Assembly: GCF_013337185.1 (NCBI RefSeq)
Contig: NZ_SWDE01000001.1
Span: 496,001 to 560,000, forward strand
Source of the DNA: Serratia proteamaculans
GTDB taxonomy: Bacteria; Pseudomonadota; Gammaproteobacteria; Enterobacterales; Enterobacteriaceae
Reading direction: 5' to 3'
Length of the DNA stretch: 64,000 nt
Shown: piece by piece, positions 36,230 to 45,374 of the stretch
Position numbering within the stretch: the first letter of the stretch is position 1
Layout of the letters: each line of letters opens with the position of its first letter
Position numbers and translations under genes: made by a program
The notes under the pieces: model-generated
The model's input: only the letters and a program-made list of their open reading frames with translations
The model's database searches: none
Told to the model about the DNA's origin: nothing

Positions 36230-38386
36230 ATGAAAAAAATCACAACCGTCTGCCCTTACTGCGGTGCAGGCTGCAAAATGAAACTGGTGGTCGACAACGG
36301 CAAAATCATCCGCGCCGAGGCGGCTGACGGCGTGACCAATCAGGGCGAGCTGTGCCTGAAAGGCTATTACGGCTGGGACTTTCTCAACGATACCAAACTG
36401 CTGACGCCACGTCTGAGCCAGCCGCTGATCCGCCGTGAAAAAGGCGGCAAGTTTGAGGCCGTCAGCTGGGACGAAGCCATTAGCTACACCGCGCAGCGGC
36501 TACAGCAGATCAAGGATAAACACGGCGCCAGCGCCATCATGCACACCGGCTCTTCACGCGGTACCGGCAATGAAACCAACTACGTAATGCAGAAGTTTGC
36601 CCGTGCGGTAGTCGGTACCAACAACGTCGACTGCTGCGCCCGCGTCTGCCACGGCCCGTCGGTGGCGGGTTTGCAGGCCACGCTGGGCAACGGCGCAATG
36701 AGCAACTCGATTGGCGATATCGAAAACTCCAAATGCCTGCTGGTCATCGGTTACAACTGTGCCGATTCGCACCCTATCGTGGCTCGCCGGGTGCTGAAGG
36801 CCAAAGAGAAAGGCGCGCAAATTATCGTCTGCGACCCGCGCCGTATCGAAACCGCGCGCATTGCCGACCAGCATTTGCAGATCAAAAACGGCTGTAACAT
36901 GGCGCTGGTCAATGCCTTCGCCTATACGCTGATTGAAGAAAATCTGTATGACCGCGACTACGTGGCGAAATACACCGAAGGTTTCGAGGCCTACCGCCAG
37001 CAGTTAGCGGATTACGCCCCGGAAGCGGTAGAACAGCTGACCGGCGTCAGCGCCCAGCAAATTCGCCAGGCGATGCGCACCTACGCCAGCGCCCCTTCGG
37101 CCACCATCATGTGGGGCATGGGCGTCACCCAGTTCGGTCAGGCGGTCGACGTGGTCAAAGGGCTCGCCAGTCTGGCCTTGCTGACCGGTAACCTGGGCCG
37201 GGCCAACGTGGGGGTTGGGCCGGTACGTGGGCAGAACAACGTTCAGGGTGCCTGTGACATGGGCGTACTGCCCAATGAGTTCCCTGGTTATCAGGCCGTC
37301 ACCGACGCCGCAGTACGCGCCAAGTTCGCCGCCGCCTGGGGCATTGACGCTGCCAAAATGGACCCGGAAGTCGGCTACCGCATCACCGAGATCCCACATT
37401 TGGTGCATGAAGGCAAAGTGAAGGCCTACTACATCATGGGGGAAGATCCGTTACAGACCGAAGCCGATCTGAGCCTGGTGCGCGGCGCGTTCGAGGCGCT
37501 GGAATTTGTGGTAGTACAAGACATCTTTATGACCAAAACCGCCGAACAGGCCGATGTGATCCTGCCTGCCACCTCCTGGGGTGAGCATGGCGGCGTGTTC
37601 TCCTGCGCCGATCGCGGGTTCCAGCGCTTCGAGAAGGCCATTGAACCGCAGTACAACGTCAAGCGCGACTGGGAGATTATCAGCCTGCTGGCCACCGCGA
37701 TGGGTTATCCGATGCATTACGACGATAACCAGCAAATCTGGGATGAAATGCGTGAGCTTTGCCCACTGTTTTATGGTGCCACCTACGAAAAAATGGGTGA
37801 ACTGGGCCATGTGCAATGGCCTTGCACCACGCTGGAAAGTCAGGGCACCCCTTACCTGTATCAGGGCAACCAGTTCACCACCCCGACCGGTAAAGGCCAA
37901 CTGTTCGCCACCACCTGGCGTGCCCCGGCGGAAGTGCCGGATGCAGATTATCCGCTGGTGCTCTGTACCGTGCGTGAGGTCGGCCACTACTCCTGCCGTT
38001 CGATGACCGGCAACTGCGCCGCGCTGCAAACCCTGGCGGATGAGCCCGGTTTTGTGCAGATCAATCCGCAGGATGCCGAAGCGTTGGGTATTGCCGACCA
38101 ACAACTGGTGTGGGTCAGTTCGCGCCGCGGCAAGGTGATCAGCCGTGCCAACTATAACGAACGTATTAACCTGGGCGCGGTGTATATGACCTACCAGTGG
38201 TGGATCGGTGCCTGTAACGAGCTGACCCAGGAGAATTTGGACCCGATCTCCAAAACGCCGGAAACCAAATACTGCGCGGTAAAACTGGCGGCCATTGCCG
38301 ATCAGAACTGGGCGGAAAACTATGCACAGCAGAGCTACAGCGATATGAAGGCCCGCCTGCGTCGCGCGGCTGAAGATGTGATGTAA
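36230..38386 (+). CDS. fdhF: Formate dehydrogenase H, cysteine variant
   Basis: A 718-residue molybdopterin oxidoreductase (E. coli FdhF 715). The N-terminal 4Fe-4S site is CPYCGAGCKMKLV plus the Cys in GELCLKGYYG. The active-site stretch is VDCCARVCHGPSVAG, where residue 140 is Cys (codon TGC at 36647-36649) in the exact position of selenocysteine in E. coli; the next residue, His141, is kept. The C-terminal MopB domain contains REVGHYSCRSMTGN. The frame is uninterrupted, so translation needs no selenocysteine machinery. Cys forms of this enzyme are known to be much slower than Sec forms in E. coli mutants. It should feed electrons via HydN/HycB to hydrogenase-3. Confidence 0.94.
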   Translation: MKKITTVCPYCGAGCKMKLVVDNGKIIRAEAADGVTNQGELCLKGYYGWDFLNDTKLLTPRLSQPLIRREKGGKFEAVSWDEAISYTAQRLQQIKDKHGASAIMHTGSSRGTGNETNYVMQKFARAVVGTNNVDCCARVCHGPSVAGLQATLGNGAMSNSIGDIENSKCLLVIGYNCADSHPIVARRVLKAKEKGAQIIVCDPRRIETARIADQHLQIKNGCNMALVNAFAYTLIEENLYDRDYVAKYTEGFEAYRQQLADYAPEAVEQLTGVSAQQIRQAMRTYASAPSATIMWGMGVTQFGQAVDVVKGLASLALLTGNLGRANVGVGPVRGQNNVQGACDMGVLPNEFPGYQAVTDAAVRAKFAAAWGIDAAKMDPEVGYRITEIPHLVHEGKVKAYYIMGEDPLQTEADLSLVRGAFEALEFVVVQDIFMTKTAEQADVILPATSWGEHGGVFSCADRGFQRFEKAIEPQYNVKRDWEIISLLATAMGYPMHYDDNQQIWDEMRELCPLFYGATYEKMGELGHVQWPCTTLESQGTPYLYQGNQFTTPTGKGQLFATTWRAPAEVPDADYPLVLCTVREVGHYSCRSMTGNCAALQTLADEPGFVQINPQDAEALGIADQQLVWVSSRRGKVISRANYNERINLGAVYMTYQWWIGACNELTQENLDPISKTPETKYCAVKLAAIADQNWAENYAQQSYSDMKARLRRAAEDVM

Positions 38387-38407
38387 AGCTGCACCGTCAC
38401 TTTGTAG

Positions 38408-38427
38408 GGGGCGAATGAATTCGCCCC
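38408..38427. repeat. Intergenic hairpin between fdhF and hypF
   Basis: GGGGCGAA and TTCGCCCC form an eight-bp stem with loop TGAA. There is no T run, so it may stabilise the fdhF message or tune hypF expression instead of ending transcription. Confidence 0.55.
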
Positions 38428-38453
38428 GATTCACCCACAGAGAGTAATAAAAA

Positions 38454-40751
38454 GTGTCCCATTCAGGATTACTGCTGCGCATCAGCGGCAAGGTACAGGG
38501 CGTCGGCTTTCGGCCTTTTGTCTGGCAACTGGCCGAACAGCTCAACCTGCGTGGTGAAGTCTGGAACGACAGCGCCGGGGTGGAAATTCGCCTGGTAGAA
38601 CCCGTCGATCTTGAAGTGCTCCTGCACGTGTTACACCAACAGGCGCCACCGTTGGCACAAATAGATCGCATTCAGCAGCGTTCGTTTACCTGGCTGCAAG
38701 CCCCTACCGATTTCAGTATCCGCCCCAGCCAAAACGGTGCTATGGCAACCCAGATAGTGCCGGATGCCGCAACCTGTCCACAATGCCTGCAGGAAATGAA
38801 CGATCCGCAGGATCGACGCTACCGTTACCCCTTTATCAACTGCACCCATTGCGGGCCCCGTTTTACCATTATTCGCGCCATGCCCTACGATCGCCCGGCG
38901 ACCAGCATGGCGCCCTTCACCCTCTGTCCACACTGTGCCTGGGAATACCATTCTGCGCAGGACCGACGTTTTCATGCCCAACCGGTGGCCTGCAGCCATT
39001 GTGGCCCACAGCTGTTTAGCTGTCTGGCGTCAGGACAGACGCAGCATCAGGGGAATGAAGCGCTACAACAGGCGGTTACCGCGTTGGCCGCCGGGCAGAT
39101 TGTGGCGATCAAAGGCCTGGGCGGTTTTCACCTGGCTTGCGACGCCACCGACACCCAGGCCGTCGAGCGTCTGCGGCTGCGTAAACGGCGGCCAGGTAAA
39201 CCTCTGGCGGTCATGTTGCCGGACACGGATTGGCTGGTACGCTGCGCCAATGGCGTTGACCAGCCGCAATTGCAAACGTTGTTAACTTCACCCGCCGCGC
39301 CTGTGGTATTGGTCCCCCAATCCCCTTACTCGCCGCTGTCTGCCGCCGTAGCTCCGGGGTTGGATGAGGTCGGCCTGATGCTGCCGGCTAACCCGATTCA
39401 ACATTTACTGATGCAGGCAATACAGCGCCCGCTGGTGATGACCTCAGGCAATGCCGCTGGCCGAGCCCCGGCGTTAACCAATGACCAGGCATTGGCTGAT
39501 TTGGCCGAGATTGCCGATCTGTGGCTGATGCACGATCGCGAGATCCTGCAACGCGCTGACGACTCGCTGGTGCGTTTGCTGCCCGAAGGCCATGAGATGC
39601 TGCGCCGGGCGCGCGGGTTCGTTCCCGACGCCCTGCCGCTGCCGCCCGGTTTCCCTGCTCAGCAGGCGCTACTGGCGGTGGGTGGAGATCGCAAAAATAC
39701 CTTTTGCCTGGTTCAGGGAAATCAGGCCCTGCTCAGTGCGCATTTTGGCGATTTGGAGCAAGAGGATATTCAACAACAGTGGCAACAGGCCATCAAGCAC
39801 TTCACCGGCTTGTACCATTGCCAGCCGCAGCGGTTGGCCAGCGATGCCCACCCCGGTTATGTCAGCCATCAATGGGCGGCCCGGCAGTCGCTGCCGGTGA
39901 CCCCGGTGCTGCATCATCATGCGCATCTGGCCGCTTGTCTGGCCGAGCACCGTTGGCCACTGGAGGGCGGTGCAGTCATCGGCCTGGCGCTGGATGGTCT
40001 CGGCTACGGTCAGGGCGGTGCCCTGTGGGGCGGCGAGTGTCTGCTGGTCGATTACCGCCGTTGCCGTCATCTCGGGGGATTACCCGCCGTGGCGCTGCCC
40101 GGCGGTGACCTTGCGGCACAACAACCCTGGCGTAATCAGTTGGCACATTTCGCGCGCTTCGTGCCGGACTGGCAAAGCTACCCTCAGGCCGAACGGCTGT
40201 TGGCTTCCCCATGGCGACCGCTGCTGCAAGCGATTAACGCGGGTATTAATGCCCCGCTGGCTTCCTCCTGCGGCCGTTTGTTTGACGCCGCCGCCGCCGC
40301 CCTGGGCTGTGCCCCGGCGCAACAAAGTTGGGAAGGTGAAGCGGCCAGCCGGTTTGAAGCGCTGGCGCACCAAAGTGGGCCTTGCCCACACCAGGTGACA
40401 TTGTCACTTGTCGACGAGCAATTTGATCTTGCCGCGTTCTGGCAACGGTGGCTGACCTGGCAAGCGCCCGCCCCGCAACGGGCCTGGGCATTTCACGATG
40501 CGCTGGCGCAGGGCTTTGCCAGTCTGGCCAGGCATTTTGCCCTGCAGTATGGCATTGGGCATGTGGCATTGAGCGGCGGCGTGCTGCATAACCGCCTGCT
40601 GCGACAACGTCTGCAGCACCATCTGGCCCCGTTGCAGGTGTTACTGCCACAACAACTGCCTGCGGGTGACGGCGGGCTGGCGCTGGGTCAGGCGCTGGTC
40701 GCCTGCGCCCAACACTCTCCGGCTTCTTCTTCTACCTTTGACAGGACCTGA
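38454..40751 (+). CDS. hypF: Carbamoyltransferase HypF
   Basis: A 765-residue enzyme that uses carbamoyl phosphate and ATP to carbamoylate HypE for cyanide synthesis. In order: acylphosphatase domain ([16 protein letters not shown], residues 1-90), two zinc-finger repeats (CPQC...CTHC and CPHC...CSHC, about 105-180), a YrdC-like domain (about 200-380) and a Kae1-like domain with [13 protein letters not shown] and LDGLGYG. The start is GTG at 38454. In E. coli hypF follows hydN; here fdhF is inserted between them. Confidence 0.93.
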   Translation: MSHSGLLLRISGKVQGVGFRPFVWQLAEQLNLRGEVWNDSAGVEIRLVEPVDLEVLLHVLHQQAPPLAQIDRIQQRSFTWLQAPTDFSIRPSQNGAMATQIVPDAATCPQCLQEMNDPQDRRYRYPFINCTHCGPRFTIIRAMPYDRPATSMAPFTLCPHCAWEYHSAQDRRFHAQPVACSHCGPQLFSCLASGQTQHQGNEALQQAVTALAAGQIVAIKGLGGFHLACDATDTQAVERLRLRKRRPGKPLAVMLPDTDWLVRCANGVDQPQLQTLLTSPAAPVVLVPQSPYSPLSAAVAPGLDEVGLMLPANPIQHLLMQAIQRPLVMTSGNAAGRAPALTNDQALADLAEIADLWLMHDREILQRADDSLVRLLPEGHEMLRRARGFVPDALPLPPGFPAQQALLAVGGDRKNTFCLVQGNQALLSAHFGDLEQEDIQQQWQQAIKHFTGLYHCQPQRLASDAHPGYVSHQWAARQSLPVTPVLHHHAHLAACLAEHRWPLEGGAVIGLALDGLGYGQGGALWGGECLLVDYRRCRHLGGLPAVALPGGDLAAQQPWRNQLAHFARFVPDWQSYPQAERLLASPWRPLLQAINAGINAPLASSCGRLFDAAAAALGCAPAQQSWEGEAASRFEALAHQSGPCPHQVTLSLVDEQFDLAAFWQRWLTWQAPAPQRAWAFHDALAQGFASLARHFALQYGIGHVALSGGVLHNRLLRQRLQHHLAPLQVLLPQQLPAGDGGLALGQALVACAQHSPASSSTFDRT

Positions 40752-40752
40752 C

Positions 40753-41784
40753 ATGTTAAACCGCGAGTTTTTCCGCACTAATACCCGCGCCTTTTGGTTA
40801 TTACTGGCGCTGGTGGCGTTAAATCTGTTGGCCTGGGGAGCCGCTTTTGCCGCCTTCCATCGCTACCCGGCGTTAATCGCAGCCGCTTTGCTGGCATATG
40901 GCTACGGGCTGCGTCATGCGGTGGATGCTGACCATATCGCCGCTATCGATAACGTCACCCGCAAGCTGATGCAGCAAGGCCAGCGACCGGTGTCCGTCGG
41001 TGCATTCTTCTCTTTGGGCCACTCCAGCATCGTGATCCTGGCCTGTATTGCCATTGCCGCCACTTCATTGGCATTTGGCGACCGTATCGGCTGGCTGCAT
41101 CAGTACGGCGCGACACTGGGCACGCTGATCTCCTCGCTGTTCCTGCTGGCGATGGCGCTATTGAACTGGCTGATTTTCCGCGATGTTTACCGCATTTTCC
41201 GCCAGGTGAAACGCGGGGAAAAACTGGTGGAACAAGATGTGGCCCTGCTGGTTAACGGTAGCGGCGGCGTGATGACGCGCCTGTATCGCTTTGCTTTTAA
41301 TCTGGTGAATAAAAGCTGGCATATGTATCTGGTCGGCTTTTTATTTGGCCTGGGTTTCGACACCGCCACCGAAGTCGGCCTGTTGGGCATCTCCGCGGCG
41401 GGCGCCACTTCCGGCCTGTCGGTCTGGTCAATCATGCTGTTCCCGTTGCTGTTCGCCAGCGGCATGGCGCTGATTGACTCGCTGGATAATTTCGTGATGG
41501 TCGGCGCTTATGGCTGGGCCTTCAATAAACCGATCCGCAAGCTGTATTACAACATGACCATTACCGCCACCAGCGTGGCGATTGCTCTGGTGATCGGCGG
41601 CCTGGAAGGTTTGGGATTGTTGGTCGACAAACTGGGGTTACAAGGCGGCCTGTGGCGCGGGGTTGAAGTCCTCAATGACCATATGGGCAGCGTTGGTTAC
41701 GCCGCCATCGTGCTGTTTGTGGTGTTGTGGGCATTGTCCGCGCTGAATTACCGGCGCAAAAACTATGACTCGCTGCCCCTCTAG
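40753..41784 (+). CDS. Nickel/cobalt permease, NiCoT family
   Basis: A 343-residue inner-membrane permease with about eight helices. The family signature in helix II reads RHAVDADHIAAIDN followed by TRKL; LGHSSIVI and LGFDTATEVGLL are the other NiCoT blocks. ATG at 40753 starts two bases after the hypF stop, so it belongs to the same transcript. Its place at the end of the hydrogenase cluster points to nickel import for HycE; family members can also take cobalt. Confidence 0.9.
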   Translation: MLNREFFRTNTRAFWLLLALVALNLLAWGAAFAAFHRYPALIAAALLAYGYGLRHAVDADHIAAIDNVTRKLMQQGQRPVSVGAFFSLGHSSIVILACIAIAATSLAFGDRIGWLHQYGATLGTLISSLFLLAMALLNWLIFRDVYRIFRQVKRGEKLVEQDVALLVNGSGGVMTRLYRFAFNLVNKSWHMYLVGFLFGLGFDTATEVGLLGISAAGATSGLSVWSIMLFPLLFASGMALIDSLDNFVMVGAYGWAFNKPIRKLYYNMTITATSVAIALVIGGLEGLGLLVDKLGLQGGLWRGVEVLNDHMGSVGYAAIVLFVVLWALSALNYRRKNYDSLPL

Positions 41785-42098
41785 TCCCCTTACCGGCAGC
41801 CACCGAGGCTGCCGGTAAAAAACACTTCATTCGTTATTAAATTCTTTCAATTAATATTATAATCCAGGTTATTAATCAACCTGATCAGAATGTTATCTTT
41901 ATTAACCAATAACAATAAGTTATTTAAATAACGACAAATTACAATAAAAATACTTAAGAAAAAACGACGTATCTTGGCAATTCAGACTATGTTTATTAAT
42001 GTTGTAACTCATCCGCGGCCAAATAAAGTGCAAGTTCATTGCTGTTTTATTTGGCCGCCAATAAATCAATGTAGTAAGCAGCAGTCAGGAGTATAATC
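41785..42098. other. AT-rich intergenic region with a 12-bp hairpin
   Basis: TTACCGGCAGCC (41790-41801) is perfectly inverted as GGCTGCCGGTAA (41807-41818) with a five-base loop, six bases after the permease stop. No T run follows on the plus strand, but the stem could still end or protect the FHL transcript. The rest, to 42098, is strongly AT-rich and should hold the promoter of the next gene; no further feature was recognised. Confidence 0.6.
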
Positions 42099-42602
42099 AT
42101 GACAACAATATTTTTCATTGGTGATGATCATGAAAAAGATGGCACAATAACTGCCGGAACGTTAATTTTTTCAGAGTTTGGATTTAATCCTGAAAAAGAT
42201 AATTATATTTTATTACTTGAATCAGAGGAAGACAATGGAGATAAAGGCTTTATTCCGAAAACTGATTATGAAATTGAGCTGGCGGTTATTCTTGATCAGA
42301 AACCTAAAGGAAAAGATAGCGCCACACTAAGGTCATTAATGAATAATAGTGACAATAACGTTTATGGCTTTGATAATAACAACCCTACCTTTAGCGTTGC
42401 GCGACAGAACCAACAGAGAAAGTCCCTGCAAAAGTACGTCACCAAGAACAAAGACACAAAGGGAGCCCTTTATTACGTCATTGTTGTCGGTGCAGCCCAC
42501 CTGGAGCCACGCACGGACGTTAAGGGATGGGTAGTTCTGCAAAATAATGAGGGTGATTTTTATGGTTCCAACTGTCAAATAGCCGTCAGTATTCCAGATT
42601 AG
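42099..42602 (+). CDS. Unknown protein with GxxH/E/GxxH pattern (possibly Tiki/TraB/EreA-like)
   Basis: A 167-residue cytoplasmic protein with no signal peptide. I do not recognise it by overall sequence. It begins with a hydrophobic strand and GDDH (G8-H11), has a second strand with Glu41 (YILLLESEED), and near the end a strand leading into GAAH (G131-H134, YYVIVVGAAHLEPR). Two GxxH motifs plus a Glu are the sparse signature of the Tiki/TraB/EreA/ChaN superfamily, so a remote metallo-hydrolase relation is possible, but the protein is short for it. AGGAG lies seven bases before the ATG. Codon use is AT-rich, unlike its neighbours. It probably forms a pair with the next gene. Confidence 0.6.
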   Translation: MTTIFFIGDDHEKDGTITAGTLIFSEFGFNPEKDNYILLLESEEDNGDKGFIPKTDYEIELAVILDQKPKGKDSATLRSLMNNSDNNVYGFDNNNPTFSVARQNQQRKSLQKYVTKNKDTKGALYYVIVVGAAHLEPRTDVKGWVVLQNNEGDFYGSNCQIAVSIPD

Positions 42603-42679
42603 AATCGCATTCTCGCGCTGTTCGTCACCACCGTAATCCAGGCAATATTCAATCATAACTTATTAATACAGGTGATATT

Positions 42680-43186
42680 ATGTCCATTGATAAAACACAG
42701 ATGACTAATGCCATCAATGCGGCGTTAGCTGAACTTCATTCTGCAATAAGAATCGATAATTTAAACTCAGATAAAACCACTGACGGCTCAATTGGTTGCA
42801 CCCAATTCGCCGGAGCCGTTTATGAAAAGGCCGGAGGAAAGGATACGGATAAAAGTTACAGAATCAAAGTCAATAACCTGACCGGCGATGAACTTAAAAA
42901 ATATAAAAATGGCGATCTGGTTAATATATTGCTCAACTATGATAACTGGGATTACACTCACGCATGCTGCGTTTATTTTTCTTCAGACACCTCGTATGTT
43001 ATTCAGACCTACCTTAACCACACCGTACGCATTGTCACCTCATTTGAACACGCTGTATTAAATCAACGTTGGCATCAATATGCAGAGACCAAAGGCGGCA
43101 ATGCCGAAGTCTTTAATTCGCTGTTTTCAGTCAAGCCAGTGGACCTGCCCAATGTGGTCGAAGTTATTATCACTGAATTACTTTGA
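42680..43186 (+). CDS. Unknown protein with NlpC/P60-like Cys/His pattern
   Basis: A 168-residue protein without signal peptide or membrane segment. SIGCTQFAGAVYEKAG (Cys40) resembles the nucleophile helix of NlpC/P60 cysteine peptidases (DCSGFV-type), NGDLVNILL recalls their GDLVFF strand, and YTHACCVYFSSDTSYVIQTY (His94) recalls the HVGIY strand. This is pattern similarity only, and the fold is not proved. AGGTG lies five bases before the ATG. It follows the GxxH gene by 77 bases on the same strand in the same AT-rich island. Confidence 0.6.
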   Translation: MSIDKTQMTNAINAALAELHSAIRIDNLNSDKTTDGSIGCTQFAGAVYEKAGGKDTDKSYRIKVNNLTGDELKKYKNGDLVNILLNYDNWDYTHACCVYFSSDTSYVIQTYLNHTVRIVTSFEHAVLNQRWHQYAETKGGNAEVFNSLFSVKPVDLPNVVEVIITELL

Positions 43187-43215
43187 GGCAACTTGGCACA
43201 TTCAATCCCTTTGAC

Positions 43216-43245
43216 GGCAGCCCAACATTCCCGGGTTGGGCTGCC
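43216..43245. terminator. Strong hairpin between convergent genes
   Basis: GGCAGCCCAAC (43216-43226) and GTTGGGCTGCC (43235-43245) form a perfect 11-bp stem with an eight-base loop. It lies between the end of the unknown gene pair and the end of the convergent GGDEF gene, so it may stop transcription from both sides, though no T run is present. It shares GGCAGCC/GGCTGCC with the hairpin at 41790-41818 on the other side of the island. Confidence 0.55.
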
Positions 43246-43261
43246 ACCAGCGTGGGCTTGA

Positions 43262-45136
43262 TTAACGGATAATATAGGTCCCCTTACCTGCGGATTTGGC
43301 CCGATACATGGCATCGTCCGCTTTGGTCAGCAGGGCCTCGGCGGTAATATCACCGCCAGAAGTAATGGCTGCGCCGATACTGGCGGAAAGACTCACTTTT
43401 TGATTGCCGACCTGGTCCATTGCCGCCAGCTTGACCAATACGCTCTCGCAAAACGCGCTGACCTGAAGTTGCGGGTGCGCCAAAGGCCAGAGGATAACCG
43501 TAAACTCATCGCCGGCGAGGCGTGAAACGCTGTGATGAGGCCCGGCACAGGCATTGAGCAATTCTGCAAAGGTTTTCAGGATAAGATCGCCGAAATCATG
43601 GCCAAAGCTGTCATTCAGCGTTTTGAATCCATCAAGATCGATAAACAACAACGCCATCTGCTGTTGTGGGCAACAAGCCTGCAGCGTTGCGCCTAACCGA
43701 AGCAGGAAAGCCCGCCGATTGGTTAGCCCGGTCAGCATGTCATGCGAGACGTCGTATTCTAACCGCCGCTGCAAACGTTTAAGCTCGGTAATATCCATGG
43801 AAAGAATATAGAAGCCCTGGGTTTCACTGGGTACCAGGGTGGTATGAATGATCGCTGTCCCCTGGCGCGTTTGCAGTTCATTCTCAAAACTGACGGTTTC
43901 TCCCTGTAACGCCCGCTCGATCATCGGTCTGGCTACGGCATAAGCCTCGTCGCCCATAAATGCCTGTACGGTCATGGTGTTGAGCTGAGATTCATCCAGA
44001 CCAAACCAGCTTTTGTAAGCACTGTTGGCGAACAGATAACGTTCATTGGCGTCAATCTGACTGATCAAGGCCGGCATATTATCGGTAATGGCCCGCAGGC
44101 GTTCTTTCTCACTACTCAGTTGCAGCTCGGTGAGCGCCCGATTGGCAATCTCATGATTGAGTTTATTGACGGCAAAATTCAACTCACGGGTACGTGTCAC
44201 TACCCTGTCTTCCAGCTCATGTTGCAGTGCATAGAGGTCGGCCTCGGCCGCTTTACGCTCGCTGATATCGACAATGACCGAGATAAAATGATGAGGCTCG
44301 CCATTCGGCAAACGATTGAGCGACACCGTCAGTTGAACCCAAATTGTTGAACCATCGGCGCGGATATAACGCTTTTCCATCGAATAGGTGTCTATTTCAT
44401 TGGCTAACAGTTGTTTCAACAGCCCGAGATCGGTGTGCAGGTCTTCGCGATAGGTGATGTCCTGGAAGGTGCGATCCAGCAATTCTCTCTCAGAATATCC
44501 CAGCATTTCACAGATCCGCGGGTTCACCCGTAGCCAATATCCCTCCAGCGAGACCAGGGCCATGCCCACTGCCGCCTGCGAAAAGGTTTGTTCAAACAGG
44601 GCTTCGGTACGTTGCAGGTTTGATTTCAGACTCTCGGTATAGAGATCACGCTCGATGCTGTGCAGATACTCTTCGATAACGGCGGCAAAATCGCGTAAAT
44701 CATGCACCATCTCAGAAGAAAACGCCTGTGGATGACCGTCGATAATGCATAAGGTGCCCAACGGCAGGCCGTCCAGTGACAACAAGGGTTGCCCGGCATA
44801 GAAACCGATTTTTGGCCCGCCGGTGACCAGGGGGTTGTCAAAGAAACGCGGGTCAACCGCAGTATCCGGTACCACCAACGCGTCTCGCTGCAAAATGGCA
44901 TGGCCACAAAACGAAATGTTGCGTGGCGTCTCTCGTGCCTCCAGACCCGAGCGAGAAAGGAACCATTGACGCTCGCGGTCGATTAACGAAATCAGGGCAA
45001 TACTGACGCCAAAATATTTGGCGGCCAGGCGCGTGACGCGGTCTAATTTCTCTACCGAATTCGTGTCCAGTATGTTCAGTGAATGCAGAACCGATAGCCG
45101 TTCGGTTTCATTTTCTGGAAAACAGGGTTCGTACAT
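43262..45136 (-). CDS. GAF-PAS-PAS diguanylate cyclase-like signalling protein
   Basis: A 624-residue cytoplasmic protein. An N-terminal GAF domain (about 25-165, LISLIDRERQWFLS) is followed by two PAS domains with PAC ends (about 185-305, ending VIVDISERKAAE, and 345-460, ending SMDITELKRL), a short coiled stretch between them, and a C-terminal GGDEF domain from about 470. The active-site loop reads AGDEF in place of GGDEF, a substitution often tolerated. No RxxD inhibitory site precedes it, and no EAL domain is present. ATG at 45136 has GGAG six bases upstream; the frame open to 45316 runs through a terminator and is rejected. Confidence 0.82.
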   Translation of the reverse strand: MYEPCFPENETERLSVLHSLNILDTNSVEKLDRVTRLAAKYFGVSIALISLIDRERQWFLSRSGLEARETPRNISFCGHAILQRDALVVPDTAVDPRFFDNPLVTGGPKIGFYAGQPLLSLDGLPLGTLCIIDGHPQAFSSEMVHDLRDFAAVIEEYLHSIERDLYTESLKSNLQRTEALFEQTFSQAAVGMALVSLEGYWLRVNPRICEMLGYSERELLDRTFQDITYREDLHTDLGLLKQLLANEIDTYSMEKRYIRADGSTIWVQLTVSLNRLPNGEPHHFISVIVDISERKAAEADLYALQHELEDRVVTRTRELNFAVNKLNHEIANRALTELQLSSEKERLRAITDNMPALISQIDANERYLFANSAYKSWFGLDESQLNTMTVQAFMGDEAYAVARPMIERALQGETVSFENELQTRQGTAIIHTTLVPSETQGFYILSMDITELKRLQRRLEYDVSHDMLTGLTNRRAFLLRLGATLQACCPQQQMALLFIDLDGFKTLNDSFGHDFGDLILKTFAELLNACAGPHHSVSRLAGDEFTVILWPLAHPQLQVSAFCESVLVKLAAMDQVGNQKVSLSASIGAAITSGGDITAEALLTKADDAMYRAKSAGKGTYIIR

Positions 45137-45289
45137 AAGTTGCTCCGGCTTATCTTTTCTCGGCGATGCTGATTCACAACCTGCATGGCTAGCCGTTGCC
45201 TTTAATGGCTTAACACCGCACCGTAAATGACTTATTTCATTCAGCTTAGACGGTTTTCTCATTTTTTTCGGATAATTGCTTATGGCGAC

Positions 45290-45316
45290 AAAAATGCCCG
45301 AAAATTTATCGGGCAT
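45290..45316 (-). terminator. Rho-independent terminator of the dioxygenase operon
   Basis: On the minus strand ATGCCCGA pairs with TCGGGCAT (plus-strand arms 45294-45301 and 45309-45316) with a seven-base loop, followed by a T run (A at 45290-45294). It lies about 60 bases past the dioxygenase stop codon and separates that operon from the GGDEF gene. Confidence 0.8.
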
Positions 45317-45374
45317 TAAGTGGGGAAAAACATCAATCTGTAGCGAGGCTAATCAACGCCGTGGCTCCGAGTCC

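Noticed and set aside
36647-36700. Functional SECIS element in fdhF
   Set aside because: The codon is TGC, not TGA; residual similarity after it is explained by conservation of the protein sequence HGPSVAG.
43262-45316. Longer 684-residue form of the GGDEF protein
   Set aside because: The extra 60 codons run through the upstream operon's terminator; a good ribosome site precedes the ATG at 45136.
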